DNA of 10,317 bases from the NCBI GenBank assembly GCA_015233285.1, contig JADFYA010000104.1, forward strand, positions 1-10,317, in the 5' to 3' direction. The notes under the pieces were generated by a model. That model searched no databases, was not told where the DNA came from, and was given only the letters and a program-made list of their open reading frames with translations. Within the stretch, counting starts at the first letter, position 1; each line of letters begins with the position of its first letter. Position numbers and translations under genes: made by a program. Shown one piece after another: positions 6,831 to 10,317 of the stretch. This stretch comes from Deltaproteobacteria bacterium (GTDB lineage Bacteria > Desulfobacterota > JADFXK01).

Positions 6831-8045
6831 ATGTCCATTATCAGCATTTTTAGCGGAACCTACTGTCTGGCGGACCAGGTAGCCCAGAAGGTCGCCGATA
6901 CGTTTGGATATAAACTAATTGATGACGCCGCGTTGGTTGCAGACGCGGCCGGCCGTTTTCATATCTCGGAAAACAAACTGTGGCGAACCATAAACGGGAA
7001 GGTGTCCGTGTTTAACAAATTTACCCACGAACGGGAGCGATGCACGGCCGATCTCAAAGTGGTGCCGGCCGACCTGTTGAAAACGGACGGGCTGGTTTTG
7101 CACGGTTTCCTAACCCATTTCATTCCCCGGGAGATATCCCATGTCCTGAAGGTCTGCCTGATCGCCGAAACCCCCTTTCGAGTAGCCAGGGCCGTCGCAG
7201 ATAAGAGCATTTCCGAAGCGGAAGCTCAAAAACTGGTTCACAAAGACAATGAAGCCGCCTATGCCTGGACGGATTATGTCAGCCACAAAGCCCCCTGGGA
7301 CGCGGCTCTATATGACATCCTCTTACCCATGGATAAACAAGATGTTTCGGCTGCTGTCGACTTGATTACCGCCAACGCCAAGAAAAAGGTGCTCCAGCCG
7401 ACGGCCCAGTCCCTGGCTGCCGTTGACGATTTCCTTTTGGCCGCCCACGTGGGTGTGGCCCTGGCCCAGGTGGGTCACGAAGTAGGTGTGACCGCCAAAG
7501 ACAGCCAGATTACCTTGACCATTGACAAGCACGTCTTGCTGCTGTCCCGGCTCGAAGATGAGCTAAAGAAGATCGCGTCCGGGTTATCCGGCGTGAAAAG
7601 CGTCGAGACCAAAGTCGGCCCAGGCTTTTATCAAAGCGACATCTATCGCAAATATGATTTTGAAATGCCGGCCAAAGTGTTGTTGGTGGATGATGAGCGG
7701 GATTTCGCCCAGACCCTTTCGGAACGGTTGCAAATGCGGGATGTGGGTTCGGCCGTAGTTTTCGATGGGGAACAGGCCTTGGATTTATTACGGGAAGACG
7801 AACCTGAAGTCATGGTCCTCGACCTGAACATGCCCGGGATGAACGGGATTGAGGTATTGCGGCAGGTCAAGAGCCAACATCCCAAGGTCCAGGTCGTTAT
7901 CCTGACCGGCCATGGTTCCAAGGACGACGAGCGGGTTTGCCTGGACCTTGGCGACTTCGCCTACCTGGAAAAGCCGGTTGATATCGAACTGCTGGCCAAA
8001 ACCATGCGGGAGGCTAACCAGAAGGCTAAGGAATGCACGAGATAA
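6831..8045 (+). CDS. Cytidylate-kinase-like / BON-like / receiver fusion protein
   Basis: 404 residues, three parts. Residues 1 to about 185 resemble the cytidylate-kinase-like family: a first strand IISIFSG with loop, FGYKLIDDAAL, HVLKVCLIAETPFRVARAV, then SISEAEAQKLVHKDNEAA and WDAALYDILLPMD. The nucleotide loop reads SGTYCLADQVA instead of a GSGG or GxxGxGK loop, so catalysis is doubtful and the domain may only bind a ligand or partner. Residues about 196-265 look like a BON domain (ITLTIDKHVLLLSRLEDEL, then SGVKSVETKVG). Residues 281-398 are an intact receiver with D287/D288, phosphoacceptor D331, T359 and K381, about 60% identical by hand count to the receiver on the transporter encoded upstream. 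ATG follows GGAG at eight bases. It has no membrane segment or signal peptide, so it is cytoplasmic. It may be a phosphorylation-controlled partner of the transporter, which is inference. Confidence 0.9.
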   Translation: MSIISIFSGTYCLADQVAQKVADTFGYKLIDDAALVADAAGRFHISENKLWRTINGKVSVFNKFTHERERCTADLKVVPADLLKTDGLVLHGFLTHFIPREISHVLKVCLIAETPFRVARAVADKSISEAEAQKLVHKDNEAAYAWTDYVSHKAPWDAALYDILLPMDKQDVSAAVDLITANAKKKVLQPTAQSLAAVDDFLLAAHVGVALAQVGHEVGVTAKDSQITLTIDKHVLLLSRLEDELKKIASGLSGVKSVETKVGPGFYQSDIYRKYDFEMPAKVLLVDDERDFAQTLSERLQMRDVGSAVVFDGEQALDLLREDEPEVMVLDLNMPGMNGIEVLRQVKSQHPKVQVVILTGHGSKDDERVCLDLGDFAYLEKPVDIELLAKTMREANQKAKECTR

Positions 8046-8090
8046 AACCCCCGGGCCCATGCTTTGGTCATTTTTCCGGGACCTCGGGGG
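8043..8090 (-). terminator. Possible terminator of the PRC/ChaN operon
   Basis: Read on the minus strand, CCCCCG (8085-8090) can pair with CGGGGG (8048-8053), and the second arm is followed directly by TTTTAT. The 31-base loop contains a further GGTC/GACC pair. The hairpin overlaps the end of the lipoprotein gene. It lies at the convergent junction with the fusion gene ending at 8045, whose direction lacks a T-run. The loop is long, so this is tentative. Confidence 0.3.
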
Positions 8091-9309
8091 CCGGCCCTTC
8101 TTGATGATCAAAGGTGACTCGGAGTTCCATTGTTTGTCCGTTCCGCAAAATAATGACCCGATGGACCGCCTTGCCTCCTGCTTCTATAACGGCCTGATGA
8201 ATATCCTTGACCTGGATGATGGGGCGGCCATTAACTGATTGCAGGACGTCGCCGGGTAAAAATCCGGCCCGGGCCGCCGGGGTGTCGGGTTTGACACTCT
8301 CTACTGTCCAGGCCCCGGCTTTATTCTTAGCCAGATAAATACCCATCCGGGGGCGGTCGGAGCGCGCCTTGGTCACATCCGGTTCGGTCAGCCAGACAAA
8401 GTCGGCCACATTTCGGCTTCGACCTTCAATATAATCAATAGCCGCCGGAATCACCACGAATTGGCGGACCGGCCCGCGGGATGTGACCTTATCCGGGATA
8501 CCAAACTTATAGACCACGTGACCCGCCCCGGAGAGGACCACCAAAATTCTGTCTCGGCCGGCAGGAGATGTTACATACTGGGCAATAGTCTCGGCCATCG
8601 TCTCTTCCCAGGCCAGGTGGGCTTCCACAAACCTGTCTGTATGCTTGACCGAACTGATCTGGTGGTGACCGAACCATTTGGTCAGAAACTCCTTCTGCCG
8701 GGCAGTGACCGGGGCAATTGAAGAGGCCAGTTGAGATCTCTCCTCCGGAGAAAGACCTCCCAATCCCTGCCGGGCGACCTTCTTAACTACATCATCCGGG
8801 GCGTTTAAACCCAGTATGGGGAGGCGGTGATCCCGGCAATACCGCAAGATCTCCTTATATGAATCAAAATCCCATCCGGCCCGGCCATCCCAACCGACTT
8901 GGGCCAGGAAATCTCCTTCGGCTATTTTTCCGTCCACATATCCGTCCAGCGCCGGTTGTTTCTGCCGGCTGAACATCTCCAGACCCACGGATACTTGATG
9001 TCCCATATCCACCAAGGCCGAAATGATGCGCAACTGGACGCGATGATGAGCCATGTCGTCATGCTGCTCACCGATGAACACGACCTGAACTGTGGCCAGA
9101 CGGGCCATCATCTGATCAAAGGAGATGACGTCCCCTGTCTCTGGTTCAATAATTTGCCCGGCGGCGTATCTTTTTTCCAGACCTTCAAATCCGGCCGTGG
9201 CCGGCGGAGCCTCAATCTCTTTCCCCGGCATAGTGGCGCACCCCGTCAGCCCCCATCCCCCCAGCAGACACCATAGCGAGAGAGCTGACATTAATTTTTT
9301 TATGATCAT
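8068..9309 (-). CDS. ChaN-family lipoprotein with C-terminal PDZ domain
   Basis: 413 residues from the ATG at 9309. A basic start, a hydrophobic stretch and the lipobox LTGC (Cys24) mark a lipoprotein. Residues about 50-295 are a ChaN-like domain: VVFIGEQHDDMAHH, GLEMFSRQKQ, LGLNAPDDVVKKVA and SGAGHVVYKFGIPDKV match the conserved segments. The family is linked to haem binding and iron uptake and is related to EreA/Tiki-type folds; activity here is unproven. Residues about 320-403 form a PDZ domain (MGIYLAK, AARAGFLPGDVLQSVNGRPI), which usually binds C-terminal peptides. The protein is therefore probably anchored in the envelope. An alternative TTG start at 9315 overlaps the stop of the upstream PRC gene as TTGA and has better spacing from AGGA (9 rather than 15 bases), so translation may be coupled and two residues longer. 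It is transcribed with the PRC-barrel gene. Confidence 0.9.
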   Translation of the reverse strand: MIIKKLMSALSLWCLLGGWGLTGCATMPGKEIEAPPATAGFEGLEKRYAAGQIIEPETGDVISFDQMMARLATVQVVFIGEQHDDMAHHRVQLRIISALVDMGHQVSVGLEMFSRQKQPALDGYVDGKIAEGDFLAQVGWDGRAGWDFDSYKEILRYCRDHRLPILGLNAPDDVVKKVARQGLGGLSPEERSQLASSIAPVTARQKEFLTKWFGHHQISSVKHTDRFVEAHLAWEETMAETIAQYVTSPAGRDRILVVLSGAGHVVYKFGIPDKVTSRGPVRQFVVIPAAIDYIEGRSRNVADFVWLTEPDVTKARSDRPRMGIYLAKNKAGAWTVESVKPDTPAARAGFLPGDVLQSVNGRPIIQVKDIHQAVIEAGGKAVHRVIILRNGQTMELRVTFDHQEGPAPEVPEK

Positions 9310-9311
9310 CT

Positions 9312-10010
9312 TCAATCTTTTTTTTCCTGGTCGTCTTTTTCCTGCCGTTTGCGGCTCCGTTCACGTAGTGCCGTCTGGCTCCGCTCCACAGCATCCCGAA
9401 AATAATCTACTCCGGTGACAGCCGCCTGTCTCAAGGTGAGGCCAAAACGTTCCACCTTCTCCTGCCATTCTCCCACGGCTTCGCTTTCCCTGGCCCGGTG
9501 CACAAATGTTCTGAACGCCTGAAAACCTTCCTCTTCTACCCGTTCCATCTCCTTTTCCGCTTCAGCCGGAACTAAGACGACATCTTCACCGAACACAGCA
9601 TTATCCTTAACAAAAGGTATGATCATATGTCGTTCCAACAACAGGGCCCGGACCGCCCCTGAGGCCGTTTCAAACATAATATCAATTAGATATCCTAAAT
9701 TCTTCCCTTCCAATGTATTCACGGCCAGTCCCATCAGCCGATCAAATGGAATTAATTTAGGATTTTCATTATATTTTACCGGGTCCGTTAGATTGTCGGC
9801 GCTTTCAATAATGCACACGTCTTCCCCAAAAATGACTACATCATTCAAAGCGATTACCTTTTCATCCCGGATCAGACCGTGGCCCCATACTTTTACAGCG
9901 ACGACCGTCTTTTCCTCCCGATCGACAAGTATCTCTTTTATTTTGCCAAGTGTTTTTCCTTCGAGCAGGGAAACAACAGACAACTTTAATACCTGGCTGA
10001 TCCTCTTCAT
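9312..10010 (-). CDS. Protein with two PRC-barrel domains and a charged helical tail
   Basis: 232 residues. Two PRC-barrel-like repeats are visible. The first (about 5-70) has LSVVSLLEGKTLGKIKEIL, VVAVKVWG and EKVIALNDVVIFGEDVCII. The second (about 87-150) has DRLMGLAVNTLEGKNLGYL, VRALLLER and VKDNAVFGEDVVLVP. In both, the final strand carries the same FGEDV motif, a sign of internal duplication. A highly charged helical tail follows, ending in Lys/Glu/Asp-rich residues. PRC barrels occur in the photosynthetic reaction-centre H subunit, in RimM and in many proteins of unknown role, so no specific function can be given. There is no signal peptide, so it is probably cytoplasmic. I chose the ATG at 10010 because GGAGGAGG lies just before it; an upstream in-frame ATG at 10100 adds 30 residues without domain sequence. 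Its stop touches the start of the ChaN/PDZ gene. Confidence 0.85.
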   Translation of the reverse strand: MKRISQVLKLSVVSLLEGKTLGKIKEILVDREEKTVVAVKVWGHGLIRDEKVIALNDVVIFGEDVCIIESADNLTDPVKYNENPKLIPFDRLMGLAVNTLEGKNLGYLIDIMFETASGAVRALLLERHMIIPFVKDNAVFGEDVVLVPAEAEKEMERVEEEGFQAFRTFVHRARESEAVGEWQEKVERFGLTLRQAAVTGVDYFRDAVERSQTALRERSRKRQEKDDQEKKD

Positions 10011-10013
10011 TGA

Positions 10014-10021
10014 CCTCCTCC
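10014..10021 (-). promoter_or_regulatory. Ribosome-binding site that fixes the PRC gene start
   Basis: GGAGGAGG on the minus strand lies three to five bases before the ATG at 10010, depending on which hexamer pairs. It is the strongest Shine-Dalgarno match in the window and supports the 232-residue form. Confidence 0.7.
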
Positions 10022-10317
10022 GCTCTAATTTAAGTTTCCGTGTTCGGCCGACCCGGTGTTTAGAAAATATCACTGAAATCACGAGATAAATCATGTTCAT
10101 CCGGGAGTTGCGGACTTAATGGCTTGATAGCAGGTGGACACTATAGTTTACTGTCCTTTGCCAACATCAACGAAAACAAGGAGAAATTCCAAACTGTCTA
10201 CCAGCCCTTTATGGCATATTAAGTTCTTTTGCCCGGTTACTACTCATGGGCCGATTCCGCGTCATGGCCAGCCAAAACGCCATAAATAATCATGTTGCGT
10301 TTTCTGTTCCATTGATG
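10022..10317. other. Non-coding right end
   Basis: About 300 bases with no convincing gene on either strand. It should contain the promoter of the leftward PRC/ChaN operon, but I find no clear pair of -35 and -10 boxes; TGATATTTT on the minus strand around 10060-10070 is an A/T-rich candidate only. An eight-base inverted repeat, TTTATGGC (10208-10215) and GCCATAAA (10279-10286), is present with a 63-base gap. Nothing else stands out. Confidence 0.5.

Noticed and set aside
10208..10286. Eight-base inverted repeat TTTATGGC / GCCATAAA near the right end
   Set aside because: Short arms 63 bases apart with no gene or T-run nearby; compatible with chance in A/T-rich sequence.

Overview
This window (roughly 50% G+C) looks like a chromosomal segment of a deltaproteobacterium (Desulfobacterota, possibly a sulfate-reducing or syntrophic lineage). 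I infer this from the protein repertoire: Cache-type histidine kinases, stand-alone receiver proteins, a SulP transporter, a cytidylate-kinase-like protein, and a ChaN/PDZ lipoprotein beside a PRC-barrel protein. No rRNA, tRNA or CRISPR array is visible, so the taxonomic call is an inference.

The left two thirds is one signalling locus built around a divergent intergenic region at about 3550-4187. Leftward (minus strand) run a membrane-bound, dCache-like histidine kinase with all catalytic boxes (1825-3549), a receiver-only response regulator (1452-1823, one base after the kinase stop), and a short protein that keeps a histidine-kinase phosphoacceptor domain but has lost the ATP-binding boxes (768-1433). 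Next come a 135-bp palindromic MITE-like insertion flanked by 8-bp direct repeats (502-652) and a second receiver-only regulator (68-466). A Shine-Dalgarno-like sequence at the extreme left edge suggests that another gene follows.

Rightward run two unusual fusions. The first is a SulP anion transporter with its STAS domain, an extra ~140-residue extracytoplasmic insert and a C-terminal receiver domain (4188-6758). The second is a cytidylate-kinase-like domain with an eroded nucleotide loop, followed by a BON-like domain and a receiver domain (6831-8045). The four receiver domains are close relatives; the two fused ones are about 60% identical by hand alignment. All four keep the acidic pair, phosphoacceptor Asp, Thr and Lys. 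None carries a DNA-binding output. The simplest reading is a local phosphorelay: the Cache kinase senses a signal, the single-domain regulators and the degenerate kinase may shuttle phosphate, and the receivers on the transporter and on the kinase-like protein receive it. Activity would then be controlled directly at the protein level. This is inference from architecture and synteny.

The right third holds a separate minus-strand operon, convergent with the fusion genes: a two-PRC-barrel protein (9312-10010), then a ChaN-family lipoprotein with a C-terminal PDZ domain (8068-9309). The last ~300 bases (10011-10317) carry no convincing gene.
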